Source: Apostichopus japonicus (Eukaryota; Echinodermata; Holothuroidea; Aspidochirotida; Stichopodidae). Taken from it: 64,000 nucleotides of DNA. Where the stretch lies: positions 34,196,501 to 34,260,500 of the forward strand of contig NC_092568.1 of assembly GCF_037975245.1 (NCBI RefSeq), in the 5' to 3' direction. Below are positions 25,401 to 34,600 of this stretch, one piece after another; position 1 is the first letter of the stretch; every line of letters starts with the position of its first letter. The position numbers and the translations under genes are program-made. The notes below the pieces were generated by a model that saw only the letters and a program-made list of their open reading frames with translations, was not told the DNA's origin and searched no databases.

Positions 25401-26985
25401 TCTTGATAAACATCAGTTACAATCCATAAAATAAAAGGTTATAGCTGGATAAAGATTGGTATCAATAATATTCCAGAATAAAGACTGGAAATATTAACTG
25501 TTTTTTTTCTTGTGGAATTCATATCTTTCATCTCAGACATGCATTGCTTGTACATCGAAAGCCAAGATCTGGTTGTTTCTCTTTTTTTGCTTCTTTGTGG
25601 CAATTATGCTACAGTCTCACATTGCAAACTGTTTTAATTACTTGAAATTGTCATATTTGTTGATATCTCAGAATTGGGATTATGGTGAATCTGTTCTTTA
25701 AAAGTTTGATCGACTATTAGTTTGATTCCTTCCTTTCTTAGACTTGATGACTTTCGTAAGTTGATTGATGTGATGTTTACTGGACTGTCTCGACTGGTAT
25801 AAAGTCCGTTGTTGTTGTTCATATTGCAAAGTTTCTTTGTTTCTTTCATTCAGGTGGGTACCCCAGAGAGGATCAAGACACCACAGATGAATACAACTCT
25901 GCCGCCATCTAACTCTTACTTGTATGCACCGCTACCCAAAACTACAAGATCTACGTCACCAATCAGAGAGGTCATGAAGGTAAGCTTTGCATATAATTAT
26001 TGTCTCTTAAAGAAACCCAATGCATCCCTGTAAATTCAACTCTTAATTGTTAGCACCACTACCCAAAAGATCTATATCACCATACAGGCAGGGAAAATAT
26101 GAAGGTTACCTTAACATAAAGATAGTCATTATAAATAAACCCATTCTGCTGCCCTGTGCATCCTGCCTTTACTTGTGTGTATGCACAACTCCCCATCACA
26201 AGTCATGGAGGGTATGAAGGTAAGCTTGCATAACTACAGTCCCTTAGCAAACCCATGCAGCTCTCACTCTGGTAACTCTATGAAGATAATAAGCTATTTT
26301 TTTAAGTGGCTACCACCTAACACTATATAGTTCATTAGTCAAGGAGATTGAAAAGTTGAGTTCACATTAAGCCATTCTGAAAAATCAATTCAATCCCTTC
26401 ACAACTCTGTCAACCCTTTCTAACTACTAGCTAACTGTATTCAACGACACAGACTGAGTCAGACCAGATGTAGGCCACTGATTTCAGTTGTATGTATGTA
26501 TTTTAGATCCTCCTGCAAGCAGGAACTCGCGAAGCCATCATTGGCTTATCAAAGCAGCAAGCTGACAGAAGTCAGTCTCTTAGATTCATAATTTAACGTC
26601 CATGATTGTGAATTGTCAACAACTCTGTAACTGGATGAAATACATTAATCTTGGAGTGACTAGAACTAGGGACCTTATGTAATTCATGTTTGTAATTAAT
26701 GTTTTTGTAATTGTTTGTATTGTTTGTAATTAATGTTTGTAATTAATTCATTTATGTTCACCTTTAAGATAAAACGGTATTTATCACTAAATTCATTCTG
26801 GTATATACAAGTCTTCATCATACAGCTGTATATAAGACTTAGCCTATGGACCGTATTCTTGTCTTTATTCTTAGGAAAATCAACACCTTCGTAAAAGGGG
26901 CAGTAAATCTCAACTAAACATCAGCCTCCCTGTGTCAGGACTCTCGGACAAGAAAGGAGACTTCGCAACTCATGGCTCTATTTGA
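631..26985 (+). CDS. WDR64: WDR64-like WD40 repeat protein, 25 exons, 5' partial
   Basis: Exons: 631-761, 1325-1430, 2205-2311, 2564-2596, 3342-3452, 3875-4086, 5155-5197, 5776-5873, 6808-7027, 7624-7750, 8499-8647, 9054-9177, 9859-10028, 10670-10852, 11423-11547, 12060-12188, 15010-15091, 16010-16342, 17129-17234, 18129-18190, 18402-18514, 21605-21814, 25052-25229, 25854-25979, 26875-26985 (stop TGA). Every intron is GT-AG and the phases chain without a break: 3,389 nt, two leading bases then 1,128 codons plus stop. WD-type strand ends appear about eleven times (for example IWDYRA, RIWDIHT, VWDFGSGQE), as expected for two beta-propellers. The order of blocks (LFGPD, DWSEIFGYF, HDDW, TGGNDKMVRIWHP, WDFGSGQE, SVDGSVR) matches my memory of vertebrate WDR64, a roughly 1,080-residue protein, better than its relatives WDR49 and EFCAB8. 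About 50 N-terminal residues must lie in exons left of the window. Molecular role is not established; WD40 propellers are protein-binding scaffolds. Confidence 0.88.
940..1230. repeat. Tandem duplication, 151-bp period
   Basis: Two diverged copies share GGATGTACAACTGGTAGGG (from about 973 and 1124), the G-rich run before it, and GATGAGGTATGA followed by TCCCAAGTCAAACATGTTAA. Intronic, between WDR64 exons 1 and 2. Confidence 0.7.
1745..2065. repeat. Minisatellite, about 110-bp period, three copies
   Basis: CCAGAATAATCT-type starts occur at about 1754, 1865 and 1973. Each is followed by GGTCACACTACATC (or a variant), GGTTAGAAATAAACCA and GTCAGTTTTT. Copies are diverged. Intronic, just upstream of WDR64 exon 3. 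Confidence 0.7.
2205..5873 (+). CDS. WDR64: WDR64 exons 3-8: start of first WD40 propeller
   Basis: Exon 2205-2311 gives ISASQKG-type blade text (SASQKGAVAVWNSK). A 33-nt microexon follows (2564-2596, SLKLVSCCDLN, CAG before and GTAAGT after). Exon 3342-3452 carries TSERSLCIWDYRA; 3875-4086 carries IKPLDNSVLC and YGDDQGYVNLV. Exon 3875-4086 must end at CCA|GTGAGC: reading on would meet a TGA at once, while using that donor joins cleanly to the 43-nt exon 5155-5197 (EIHKRKIHDDWVLK). Exon 5776-5873 (VKYLPDLECFASCS) also ends on a CA|GTGAGC donor. Confidence 0.85.
2597..3341. other. Intron 4 of WDR64, no feature seen
   Basis: AT-rich DNA with stop codons in all frames and no recognisable repeat or exon. 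The same holds for the introns at 3453-3874 (apart from a C-run at 3500-3508 and CA repeats), 4087-5154 (apart from the pyrimidine tract), 7028-7623 and 7751-8498. Confidence 0.5.
4867..5050. repeat. Pyrimidine-rich simple repeat in intron 6
   Basis: CTCCT, CACCT and CCCCT pentamers run almost without purines on the plus strand. The strand asymmetry could allow triplex (H-DNA) structure. The apparent open frames over it are low-complexity artefacts. Confidence 0.75.
5930..6150. repeat. Dispersed repeat A, copy 2, head-to-head dimer
   Basis: The left arm (about 5966-6012) is in inverse orientation (GATCCTAGCCGGATCTTCTT) and the right arm (about 6031-6142) forward (CTGAAGAAGATTCTGC, GGATCGAAATGTCACGCCC). 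It ends with the family tail (GTTTGCTAACAGTTTTTG) and a T-rich stretch. It lies in the intron between WDR64 exons 8 and 9. Confidence 0.6.
6808..12188 (+). CDS. WDR64: WDR64 exons 9-16: central WD40 blades
   Basis: Exon 6808-7027 holds ATGGNDKMVRIWHP and the blade-to-blade linker LIGHLFTIIDIAVNEKDQHV. Exons 7624-7750 (VFRIWDIHTL), 8499-8647 (DNMQVPHTHDRPVCQVLYN), 9054-9177 (VWEMETGKLVY) and 9859-10028 (SIKVWDFGSGQEIRSW, CGWNNKLRLIE) complete the first propeller. Exon 10670-10852 is a Ser-rich inter-propeller linker. Exons 11423-11547 (TGCNSGDLILWDTYSA) and 12060-12188 begin the second propeller. All splice sites are consensus; 12060-12188 runs from phase 2 to phase 2. Confidence 0.86.
9228..9450. 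repeat. Dispersed repeat A, copy 3, near-palindromic dimer
   Basis: The inverted arm 9240-9288 (CCTGACGTGTCGATCC, AGCAGGATCTTCTTCAGAGG) and the forward arm 9327-9376 (CCTCTGAAGAAGATCC, GATCGAATCGTCATACCC) could fold back over a spacer of about 40 bp. The family tail (GTGGATAAGCAGTTTGCTAA) follows at 9411-9430. It lies in the intron between WDR64 exons 12 and 13. Confidence 0.6.
10331..10545. mobile_element. Possible hAT-type MITE
   Basis: The left end reads CAGATCCAGG and the right end CCTGGATCTGCACCTG, giving an imperfect terminal inverted repeat (CAGATCCAGG) of a kind frequent in hAT MITEs. The inside has C-rich runs and a poly-A/poly-T core. No clean 8-bp target duplication is visible, so the assignment is weak. 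Confidence 0.35.
12587..14835 (+). mobile_element. 5'-truncated non-LTR retrotransposon (RTE/BovB-like)
   Basis: The inserted block is bounded by an exact 12-bp direct repeat, AATCTGTTAAAC, at 12575-12586 and 14836-14847. It ends in a short (GAAT)n tail (14826-14835), typical of RTE-type target-primed insertions. The endonuclease domain and 5' end are missing, a normal result of incomplete reverse transcription. The element lies in the sense orientation in the intron between WDR64 exons 16 and 17. The perfect target duplication and intact reading frame point to a recent insertion. Confidence 0.9.
12591..14828 (+). CDS. Reverse transcriptase of 5'-truncated LINE
   Basis: One open frame of 745 codons enters from the truncated end without its own start (GRKKRQNTDWYDANF, the linker between endonuclease and RT in RTE-like proteins). 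Reverse transcriptase motifs follow: NNYRGISLLS, GFRSGRSTIDMIF, FVDLTKAFD near residue 300, GVKQGCVLAPTLF, and the catalytic FADD near residue 420. After the RT come LLYGSETW, RRLLWLGHVSRMD and a cysteine/histidine C-terminus (CTDCAKDC...SHRRHC, about residues 706-728). The protein polymerises cDNA on nicked target DNA in this retrotransposon class. Clade is uncertain: RTE-like from the linker and tail, but I cannot build a tree. There is no upstream promoter, so expression would depend on the host intron. Confidence 0.88.
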   Translation, partial: DAFGRKKRQNTDWYDANFKVIEPATTAKRQALIRWKQYPSAKTLSALRKSRAESQRIARKCANDYWTQLSTSIEQASTSGNIGAMYEGIRQATGPAVKKSAPLKTKSGEIITDPNKQMDRWVEHYLELYSTENTVSEDAINCIPGLPVLENLDKEPTMIELEKAIDALSSGKAPGNDAIPPEVIKEGKATLLPHLHELICLCWREGQVPQSMRDAKIVTLFKNKGDRSDCNNYRGISLLSIVGKVFARVVLARLQVLADRVYPESQCGFRSGRSTIDMIFSVRQLQEKCREQQQPLFLAFVDLTKAFDLVSRSGLFKLLQRIGCPSTLLSIIMSFHTNMKSTVIFNGSTSKPFETKSGVKQGCVLAPTLFGIFFSLLLSYAFQTSTDGIYIHTRHDGKLLNLARLRAKTKITRVLIRELLFADDAAFTSHTEEGLQHLMDCFSQACREFGLTISIKKTEVMAQNTSSIPAIRILDATLVVVDNFKYLGSLMSSILSLDGEINGRIGKAATVMSKLNTRVWTNKNLTLHTKLKVYQACVLSTLLYGSETWTTYTRQEHRLNAFHLRCLRKIMGHTWEDKVTNNDVLCKARSTSIYAMLSERRLLWLGHVSRMDKGHIPKDLLYGQLECGTRSTGRPQLSFKDLCKRDLLSAHMDINTWEDIVVDRPSWRHEVKQGIHRAEQDRREQQDLKRQRRKESSSSSKEDTIHVCTDCAKDCHSRIGLYSHRRHCSKVTERNPSSAQTDGGQ
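15010..18514 (+). CDS. WDR64: WDR64 exons 17-21: acidic linker and second-propeller blades
   Basis: Exon 15010-15091 follows the LINE-bearing intron and keeps phase. Exon 16010-16342 (111 codons) is the longest. Its first two thirds is a very acidic Glu/Asp/Gly/Lys tract (EEADEGIGEDEDDIKEGG), probably disordered; its end is a WD strand (SCHEDSLIRFWNMK). Human WDR64 has a low-complexity Ser/Lys/Glu linker at the same point. Exons 17129-17234 (TAACADKDCNTIITGDQ), 18129-18190 (GYITIWGVSDFL) and 18402-18514 (VSGSVDGSVR) supply further blades. The 18402-18514 donor is TTAG|GTGAGT. Confidence 0.86.
16608..16703 (+). pseudogene. Partial duplicate of WDR64 exon 18
   Basis: About 96 bp that copies 16199-16295 with roughly nine differences, displaced by 408 bp into the following intron. 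A G-to-T change makes GGT TAA in the exon's frame, and the copy stops before the donor site. It cannot be a functional alternative exon as it stands. Confidence 0.85.
18830..20890. mobile_element. Unclassified 2-kb insertion-like block with CpG-rich repeat clusters at both ends
   Basis: Both ends carry runs of TCTACGCGGCG and GTATAAACTCG/ACGTATAC-like words (clusters 18830-19040 and 20755-20890) in otherwise CpG-poor DNA. The 19-mer GTCTACGCGGCGTCTACGC is present at both ends in the same orientation, and GTACAATCKCGTATAA occurs in inverse orientation between the two ends. The interior has no coding frame. Subterminal repeat clusters of this kind are typical of some non-autonomous DNA transposons, but I find no clear TIR or target duplication. 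Intron between WDR64 exons 21 and 22. Confidence 0.45.
21040..21555. repeat. 31-bp minisatellite, about 16 copies
   Basis: The unit is roughly CCATGTGTACTGCTTTCATT plus ATTTTGTGTGC, with copies 31-32 bp apart. A 92-codon open frame across it is repeat translation, not a gene. It ends about 50 bp before WDR64 exon 22, so it sits over the branch-point side of that intron. Confidence 0.9.
21605..26985 (+). CDS. WDR64: WDR64 exons 22-25: last blade and C-terminal tail
   Basis: Exon 21605-21814 completes the blade begun upstream (VWYAGESQCGHFMGFFNQHR) and continues with the conserved post-propeller segment (PYDITERPLRQ, KSFDYPLIF). Exon 25052-25229 carries KWKPFRRS, KKFFNALEKP and GAVFRALPVYR, a segment also found at the end of vertebrate WDR64. 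Exon 25854-25979 is Pro/Thr/Ser-rich. The final exon 26875-26985 is basic, then ends GDFATHGSI before TGA at 26983-26985. The tail after residue ~1,050 of the visible protein is poorly conserved, as expected for this family. Confidence 0.85.
22491..22678 (+). mobile_element. Retroposon with U2 snRNA-derived head (SINEU-like)
   Basis: The first ~38 bases (CTCGGCCTTTTGGCTAAG, then GTGTAGTATCTGTTCC) match the 5' part of metazoan U2 snRNA from about nucleotide 7, with one mismatch, and include the GUAGUA branch-site-pairing box. After that the sequence leaves U2. It has hairpins TTCCC/GGGGAA, CAGTCC/GGACTG and GCCCAGG/CCTGGGC and no recognisable Sm site. A run of ten A follows (22669-22678). An 11-bp direct repeat, AAATACTAGCT, flanks it (22482-22492 and 22676-22686), showing LINE-type retroposition into the 58-bp array. 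Either this is a SINE with a U2 head or a single retrocopy of a chimeric or divergent U2-like RNA. Confidence 0.8.
22731..24537 (+). mobile_element. Internally deleted hAT DNA transposon
   Basis: The terminal inverted repeats are CAGGCCTCAACAAATA (left) and the complement of TATTTGTCGAGGCCTG (right), with one mismatch. The 8-bp target duplication ATTGTATA at 22723-22730 and 24538-24545 is perfect. Subterminal GGTCGCCAACTCGCC-like and GGCGAGT motifs occur at both ends. At 1,807 bp it is too short for a full hAT transposase; only a C-terminal fragment remains (next entry). Confidence 0.93.
23383..23658 (+). pseudogene. hAT transposase C-terminal fragment (dimerisation domain)
   Basis: A 91-codon frame contains CERGFSTIKRIKT, then TIKDLMQISENGPSI, the hallmark of the hAT C-terminal dimerisation region. 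No DDE core or BED zinc finger survives. A short start-like frame (MASKKRRNFEFIGC, about 23166) lies upstream in the element and may be the decayed N-terminus. It cannot be an active transposase. Confidence 0.85.
26038..26272 (+). pseudogene. Two decayed tandem copies of WDR64 exon 24 and its donor region
   Basis: The segment from late exon 24 into its intron (about 25912-26035) is repeated at 26038-26160 (GCACCACTACCCAAAAGATC, ATATGAAGGTTACC) and 26164-26272 (GTATGCACAACTCCCC, GTATGAAGGTAAGCTTGCAT). The third copy still has a GGTAAGCTT donor. Neither copy keeps an acceptor or the exon frame. Confidence 0.7.
26487..26680 (-). mobile_element. tRNA-related SINE, copy 1
   Basis: Shares GATCCTCCTGCAAGCAGGAA, GGCTTATCAAAGC, AGTCAGTCTCT, and CAACAACTCTGTAACTGGA with 40854-41075. 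Read on the minus strand it has a box-B-like segment near the right end and finishes in a TACATACA-type tail at the left end. This copy lacks the outermost head present in copy 2. Last intron of WDR64. Confidence 0.65.
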
Positions 26986-29503
26986 TATGAGATGATTGTT
27001 GTCCAAGAATATTCATCCTCTCTGTGTATGGTGCAAGAGTAAGCAGAAACTTCCCACTTCCTAGTTGATTCTTCATAGAGCCTATACACTGCTGTAAATG
27101 AATTAGAATTATCAACAAAAACTGGATTCTACACATTGTCATAGGCATGAACAGTTTGTGACACTGCAGAATTATGTCGCAATGTCTGTAAGTGAAACTT
27201 GTGAAAATTTTAATTGGTTTTGAGGGAATTATGAATTGAAGGGGATAACATTTTAATATTGTGCGATGTCACTTTTGTATCTTTTCCACCTGTTCCTGGG
27301 GACTTAATCCTTAGTATTATGCTATTAAGTAGTAGAATTATATATAAATATCAAATAATATTATTAGTATTATGCTGTTATGTAGTAGAATTATTCTGAG
27401 AAAGGGATCAGTCATCCATTAAATCCTATTGTATCTACAAAGTTTGCTATTTTAGTCATATAGAGTAAGGCAACTGTTGCCTTCCGTCAAACCTTGAACA
27501 TCATTTATGCAGTGTGCACTGGAATTTCATACTAATTTAATTTAACCTATTACTCTTTCATTGATTGATGTAAACTTTCTTTGTAGCTATGTGGCATTAA
27601 TTGTAATACTTAATAATTTTAGCCTCAGGTTTTTTCCATGGATTCCTAAAACGTTTTAGAGCACAGGTGGAAAAAGTGAGACCCTCAGGCCAATTTTCAA
27701 AGGACTGTGAGTGTCTTCAAAATCCTACTAATGTGAATGATGGTACCATACAATATCTTTGAAATGTTGTCATCTTACCAAATTTCTGAATTTCTTTGAA
27801 GTATGGAAATGAACAACATGAAAATATGTATACTTTGGGGAGTTAGTTTGTAGGACCTCCTTATGATAGCAATGGGCATTTCAACGTTACAGATGGGCAG
27901 TGTGTACGTAGAACTGTCAGTATTGCAAGGCTGCTAGGGTACAAACTTTGACTCTGGCCTGGAAGATAAATTTGTGTCCACGGCTGTATTTAGTGATAAA
28001 TACGCAGTTATGATGGTATTTGTATATTCTGTTATTTTGACTACCTTTGAATTAATTTGGATAGATCAGTTACTCTTCCAAACATATATATAATAATTGG
28101 ACTTCCATGTCTGTATTACTTCCAATCAGGCAGATATGTATGTATGAATTCATATATGTGTTCATTCATAGAAAAAGGATATTGCGAGGAAGAAAACCTG
28201 CCTCCCTTGCATCAGGGGAGTGACTTATTTCACTTGTACATTATTAAAGCTTGATATATATTTCTTTCATTCTTTTTCAAGTTAATTTTGATCATTTAAC
28301 TCTTCCTAAAGATATCTAAAACATTCCGTCCTCAAGCCTTCCATATTCCATAATTTTTATTCCTTCCAGACCAAAACACTTCATAAAGATGCTATATATG
28401 TGGATTCATGTTAGAGAAACAGATAATTTACCCTTTATTTGTCTACATTCCTCTTTTTATAAATCTATTTTTCTAGTATAATTTCATATTCTTTTAACAC
28501 TAGCAAATTGTTATTAAGGTTAATGTAGGTTTTGTTTCTTATACATCTCTTTGATATGTGAACAGAAATGATTGACATTCTACTTATCATTTGATAATTT
28601 ATGTCTATTGAGTAAGAGTTTGATATAACTGAGCAGGAAGGTGTTACAGATGGTTGTGTAAGTAATATAGATCGTTTCAATCTAATTCAATCTAATTCAT
28701 GTTCCAGTTATGTGGTTGATAGAGCATTCAGTGGTCCTCCCTTCCAGTCAGATTAACCTGTCTTCAAGGTATATGTAAAGTACTTTCACACACCTGTAAT
28801 CCTTAGTGGTAATGTATGCATAATAATTTCAAGCAGTGCATTTTTGCCCTACCTTGAAGCTTTGACAATTATCCTGAATTTTGGATAAGAAAAACTAAAA
28901 AGTAAAGTTTCTGTGTATACTATGTGTGAAAAATCAGAGAGGGAACTTTTTTTTTTTGACTGTGCTCATTACTGCTTTGTGATGTAATAAGTTTAACAGA
29001 AATTTGACGCATTATCCAGGGTTTATTTTTCAATGCTGTGATTTATCTTGTTTATATATTATAAACCTTATGTACAGTGTGTACCTTTCACTTTACATTG
29101 TGTACCTTTCACTTACACTGTGTACAACACAGATCTAATGTCATGACTGTAGTCACCAAATTTCACAAGTCAAGTGTCTCGAACAAGTTTGTAAATTCTC
29201 CCCACATAGAGATAACAAAGTGACTTGGCTTGAGTAAGAAAAAAAATTGTGATAATTAGTGTAATCAATTTTTATATGAAGTGATTCGTTACATACTGCT
29301 TCTACCAGAAATTTGTTTGTCATAGGAAAGTACTCAAGCAACTTTCGGTGCTACAAGTTAACAAATATCTCTAATATAGAATTAACAGATTAATACTAAG
29401 TTCACTTTTCATGTATTTTTGCAAAATTTTCTACCATTGAATGTGTTCTTCATTGATACTGTCTATGGTGTGTATGTTTTATAGTATGATTATTCTAGAA
29501 TTG

Positions 29504-29509
29504 AATAAA
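29504..29509 (+). terminator. Candidate polyadenylation signal for WDR64
   Basis: AATAAA followed within ~20-90 bp by GT-rich stretches (TTTTGATTACTACTTTGTG, TTGTGTGTAG). It would give a 3' UTR of about 2.5 kb. Only transcript ends can confirm it. Confidence 0.3.
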
Positions 29510-31107
29510 AGAAAAATGTAATTCAGTTTTGATTACTACTTTGTGAAAATAATTTATGAAATCATGTATGAAAATGATATAGATTTACAATTGGGTTGTA
29601 TTGTGTGTAGAACATTGTTTCATTACTGTAAAATGCAGTCCACAAATGGCCCACATATATACAAAGCAGTCCATATGCAGTCCACACAAACGATTGGATT
29701 TTGTTTGTATTTCATGCGTGTTTCAAAATGGAATTGGTTTATTATATGAATATCAGGCAATCCAAAATTTTGAAAGGCTGATGTCTTTGTGTCTCATATA
29801 ACATTTGGATAAAACATTTCCAATTAGATGACAGGAATGAATTTATATTGCAGTGTCCTAAACTGATGCAACCATTAACTCTTTCAATGTTGTCACACTT
29901 AATTAATACATAAGCTATGAAGATAAACATGAAATTGAAGGTATAACCAAAAATGATTAAGATAAACTGTTTGATTTATTTTCACTTTGATAATGCATTT
30001 ATGTAGCCATTGTATCACACAGTACACCAATGCATTCCATGATTGCATTTATGTCACAGCACACAAGCAATTACTACTTTAAGACAATATGGATTCTGCA
30101 GTTATGTAAAACCCATGGGACCAACTTTTTATCGTATTTCATGCATTCAGAATATGACTATGTATATGCAAATCATGACCATTTGAAAGAAAACTTCAAT
30201 AGAACTTGTAAAATTTAAAAGAACTACGATTTATGTTTTTACGTTGTGTCTTCTGTACTTTAAAAGCATTGTTAATAAGTCTGTGTTGAAATGAACAGAA
30301 GCAATTTCATTGCCAAGGTAATTTGAAATTCTTAAACAATTCTGTGACCAAAGTTCATGATACTTATACAGTATACTTATACTGTAAATACCTTAGTCTT
30401 ACTATACAGGCACATCACTTTATACTTAATTACATAGTGTGAAGAAAGACAAGAATATGGATAAACTGAGCAGATAACCAGTTCATGTTCATCGCAACAT
30501 TTGGTTAACCAGTCGTTCTGTATTGTCCTAAGAGCTTTTGTGCAGTAACCATTCCAAGCACACATATATGTCCATTCGGAAGTTGTATTTGTTACTTTCT
30601 TAGTCCATTCGGACAAGCACACATAAATGTCCATTCGGACAATGAATTTGTTTTTCCTTCCGAAGGCTGCTCCATTGATTTGACAATGAACAAAAGTATA
30701 TGCCTCATTTACATCCAGTCCAAGAATGGCAAACTTGCTTGAACAAAGGGCCAACAGAATGGTCGTGGGCCACATGAACTATTACTTATCACTATACCTG
30801 CCGCCATGGGTATACGTTTTAGTATGTATTTATTAGGTGGTGTTGGAAAAGCAAATGATCTTGTTTGTCTACAAGAATAAATTTAAGTCTAATTATATCC
30901 TGTTCCTCGACTCCTGGTACTATACAGGTCATCTCTCCACCCCCACACCTCATCACCCACCCCCTCCAAGAGACCTTCACTACACCTTAAACAGGTTATA
31001 AATATCAATCAAACAGCACTGAAAAACATGATCAGAAGTGAAATACTTAGTAGAACTCAGAAGCATATGATGCAGTTTCATGAATTCTATGAAGATGTCT
31101 TATGTTT

Positions 31108-31250
31108 GAGAGGGCCTGACAGGACCTTGAGAGGAGGGCCTGATAGGACCTTGAGAGGGCCTGATAGGACCTTGAGAGGGCCTGATAGGACCTTGAGAGG
31201 GCCTGATAGGACCTTGAGAGGGCCTGATAGAACCTTGAGAGGCCTTGACA
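31108..31250. repeat. 21-bp minisatellite, about six copies
   Basis: The unit is GAGGGCCTGATAGGACCTTGA. One early copy has an extra GAG. Because 21 is a multiple of three, open frames appear on both strands (LRGPDRT repeats), but nothing supports a gene. Confidence 0.9.
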
Positions 31251-31624
31251 ACAAGTCCATGCAGTAGGAGCATTAAATAATACATACATGGTTATACTCC
31301 ATATTTTACTGAGGATTCTAAAGATGTTCTGAGTGAAACCAAAAAGGCAAGAATGTTTAATATCTATAATTGCATATGACCTGAACTGTGAAGGATAAAC
31401 ACATTTTAATGGCCTACTTGTGAGTCTGACACAACATGCCTCTTAAAGCATCACCTTGGCAACATGCTCTATAAACTAAGCAGGCCTGAAGTACGCTCAG
31501 TCATATTGGACAACTTTTATCAAATTTCGTTAGTGCACTTTTATACAAGAACAGCCTCAGCAATGACAACAATAAGCCTCATGCGTAGAAGTCTTCATCA
31601 ATAAAATATTGCCACCCAGGCAGA

Positions 31625-34600
31625 TCATCTGATGTCACCCAGAGACGGCCAGACGATTTCCTCAACAAACTTTTGAGCTCTGTCTTTGTTAAAAAGTGAT
31701 CTGTTGGCACTCAGTGTTAGGCTATCAATGGCAAAGTCTGAGAAAAGTTTGTATGGCATGGAGTGCTCTTCTCCTGGTAAATTTCTGCAAACAATTAGAA
31801 AGTAAAAGTTATGTATAAATTGTAACATTTTATTCTATAATATGTCTACTTTGGCTACCCATTAGTAGCAAAATAGGAATATAATAAATCAAAAAATACG
31901 ATATTGCTTTTAAGTTTGATTCGTAGCACCGTTGATGTTTCCCAAATTAGTATTTTGTAGAATTATCGTCATCTTATGAGATTGAATACTGGGTCCAATT
32001 ATGTTTTTGGCTCCCTTGCAGTGATTTACAGTCTGCTCATCAGGTTAACTGTTCTCACCATCGGGGGATTATCTTACATCTTAGCCAAGGATAAGGCTTT
32101 GTTTACACAGCACAGTGTATCAGCTGTGCTGTTTACTATTAGCTTGTAGTACAGTACTAAATTTATTCCTGCTGCACTAGAGAATAACATGTGACAATGA
32201 TCGTACAATGTGACCAGGAAAAAACTGACATATATGTCAATTTAATTCGACATGTCTATTTCGTCCAATCAGAGCACAAGAAAATGACATGTGACACTGG
32301 TCATCCAATGAGATTAAGAGCAGACAACATATGTCAATTCAATTTGACATATATCGATTTCCTCCAATCAGAGCACTAGAAACCAACATGAGACACTGTT
32401 CGTCCAAAGAGGGGACGAGAAACTGACATATGTCATTTTAATTTGATATATGCTGATTTCAGGGATTATGGCACACTAGGTGCACCATACCCATTAGTAC
32501 AGTAGCTTCCAGATTAGACTGTTTTTTGAGTTTGGCTTGGCAAATACCAATATTGAGCGCATGTTTGGTGTTCACCATAATTGCCAATATGTACAATATT
32601 TGCTATGATGGTATAGGAACAGTACCATGCTCATGGTGCTGTCTGTACAAACAAGTACCAACTAACAAATTAGCCAAAGACATAAACCTGCTATATTTTA
32701 AGCTATCATTCACAGCCTAGAAAATAGCAAACTTTATAGCTTACCAAATGGTGACAGACCATATTTTACCACATGTGTACCAGTTTAGTGCAGTAGCAAC
32801 TATAACTTCACAAGTTACAAGATACAAGTATTGTGCCCTTCCTAATCATGTTGATGCCCCCTCCAACAATTCCTGCTAAGAGCATGAACAAACATGTGCC
32901 GGCATTATCCAGTTTTTACTCCGAATGTGAAGTAATATTTGTAATGTACAATGATGCGAATTAACCCAAACATGGACAATACGTCTATGATTGTTTGTTT
33001 ATGTGCGAGGTAATGAAAGTCAATGCACTGTTACAGAAGATAATGTAGCAAAACTATGAAAGCTCATGTCTGGTGGTAAATGCACCAAAGAATAAACTGA
33101 ACCAACCTCTCATGAGAAATATCCAAATGCAGACAGAACCCTTTGTATCTAGTTGAGAAGGTCAACTGCACTTTGCCGGTAGCTTTCATGTGTATATAAC
33201 TGGGATGGAAGAAATGGCAATCTGGAAAGACATCTATTGATCAAAGGAAAGCAAAACTTGAAAAATGCCAGATATATGTGTGATGCAGCAGGTAGTGGGA
33301 GTCATTCCCCTACTCCCCCCCTCTCCCCCCCCCCCCCCAACAACCCATTGCACAGTCCTCAGATTCCTAGCTGGGAATCCATCAGGAACCAGACCAATAG
33401 ATAGAGTATTCTTTGTGTTGGATCAGTCTTCCTTGTGAATTATGGAAAGGAGAGATGCATATTGCAGTTTATGTCAAAGAGGATGCCTTGACTTTCCTTG
33501 GTGCTTGAAAAAAGTGGTGATACGTTGGGGTACACTCTCATCCATTAGATGAGGGTGTTAAATGATCGTCGTGGCAGCAGAAGTCAATGTTGACATGCTT
33601 GCCCTATCATGCTTTGAATGCAGTTTGAAATGAAAGGCCTGTATTAAAGAAGGTTGTATTCATCCATGATTATCATATGGATAGTTTTTCAAAGTTCTTG
33701 GCTTCCATAAAACAAGATTAAATTTTCCATTATTGCTTTCTTGTTCTTAGACCTTGAATTGTCCTCATATTTGTGACACAAATATATAGTTATATACATA
33801 ATAATGTTTTATAAATGTGTTTACATAAATGTTTTTTACAAAATGTTTTACACAATGTTTTAAATATCAACTCAGGGTTATATTTGATCTGTTTTTTTGT
33901 CTCATCTTTAGACCTTGAAGAAACCTCACATAATGTTGTTCTTACTGTGCGTAAAATAACAATAACTACGTAAAAGAAACAGCAAAAATATTGGTTCATA
34001 ACTGGCAAGTTCATGTTGATTGGAAAATTACGTATATTTGCCAACTAATCTGAGGGTCAATTGCATAAAACCATTCCTGTATGATTCCCAATCTGCATGC
34101 TGAATATTGTCTCTTCCACTTGTCACTGTGTACAATGTTTAAGTCATTAGAATCTTAACACAGAAATTTATAGATCTATATAGATAGGATTTCACTTTTT
34201 AAGATTTCTAATATGTGGTTGCTGTAAATCATTCCCTTTAAATATTCGGAGCCATGTTTAGTCTTCATTACGTTCAAATCGGTTTATAGTTGGATTCCAC
34301 ATATTCTGAAAGTTTTGTTCACAAAAGTAGAAGATTCAAAGAAGTTAAAGTTTTACCATTCTCGAGACTGAAATTGTTGTGTAATTGGTAAGTTGCTTCA
34401 TATTCCTTCATTTCCCTGAACCAAGACCAAAGCATATCGCCAGGTGTGTTGTCATGGAGATGGCTCTCTGTAGGTAAAAACAATTATAGGTCAAGAATTA
34501 TTAAAATGTCACTGAAAGATGGTGTTAAAAAATTCTATAATTTGATGACCATTTTGTTCAGAAAAGGCAGTTCATCTTTATTCAGCAGAGCCATTTCCAG

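Larger units (their letters stand above)
26986..31624. other. 3' flank of WDR64 and intergenic region
   Basis: AT-rich, with no exon-like segment on either strand. It contains short direct repeats such as AAGCACACATAAATGTCCATT/GTCCATTCGGAC at 30556-30650 and a 21-bp minisatellite at 31108-31250. A TTTATT at 30828-30833 could be the minus-strand gene's polyadenylation signal. Confidence 0.5.

Noticed and set aside
30377-30775. 132-codon minus-strand frame
   Set aside because: No recognisable motif. Its middle is built from a duplicated GTCCATTCGGAC-type segment. Chance frame.
31028-31267. Open frames with LRGPDRT repeats on both strands; CRISPR-like regularity
   Set aside because: It is a 21-bp minisatellite with no spacers. 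Periodicity in threes makes frames open on either strand. Not a gene and not CRISPR.
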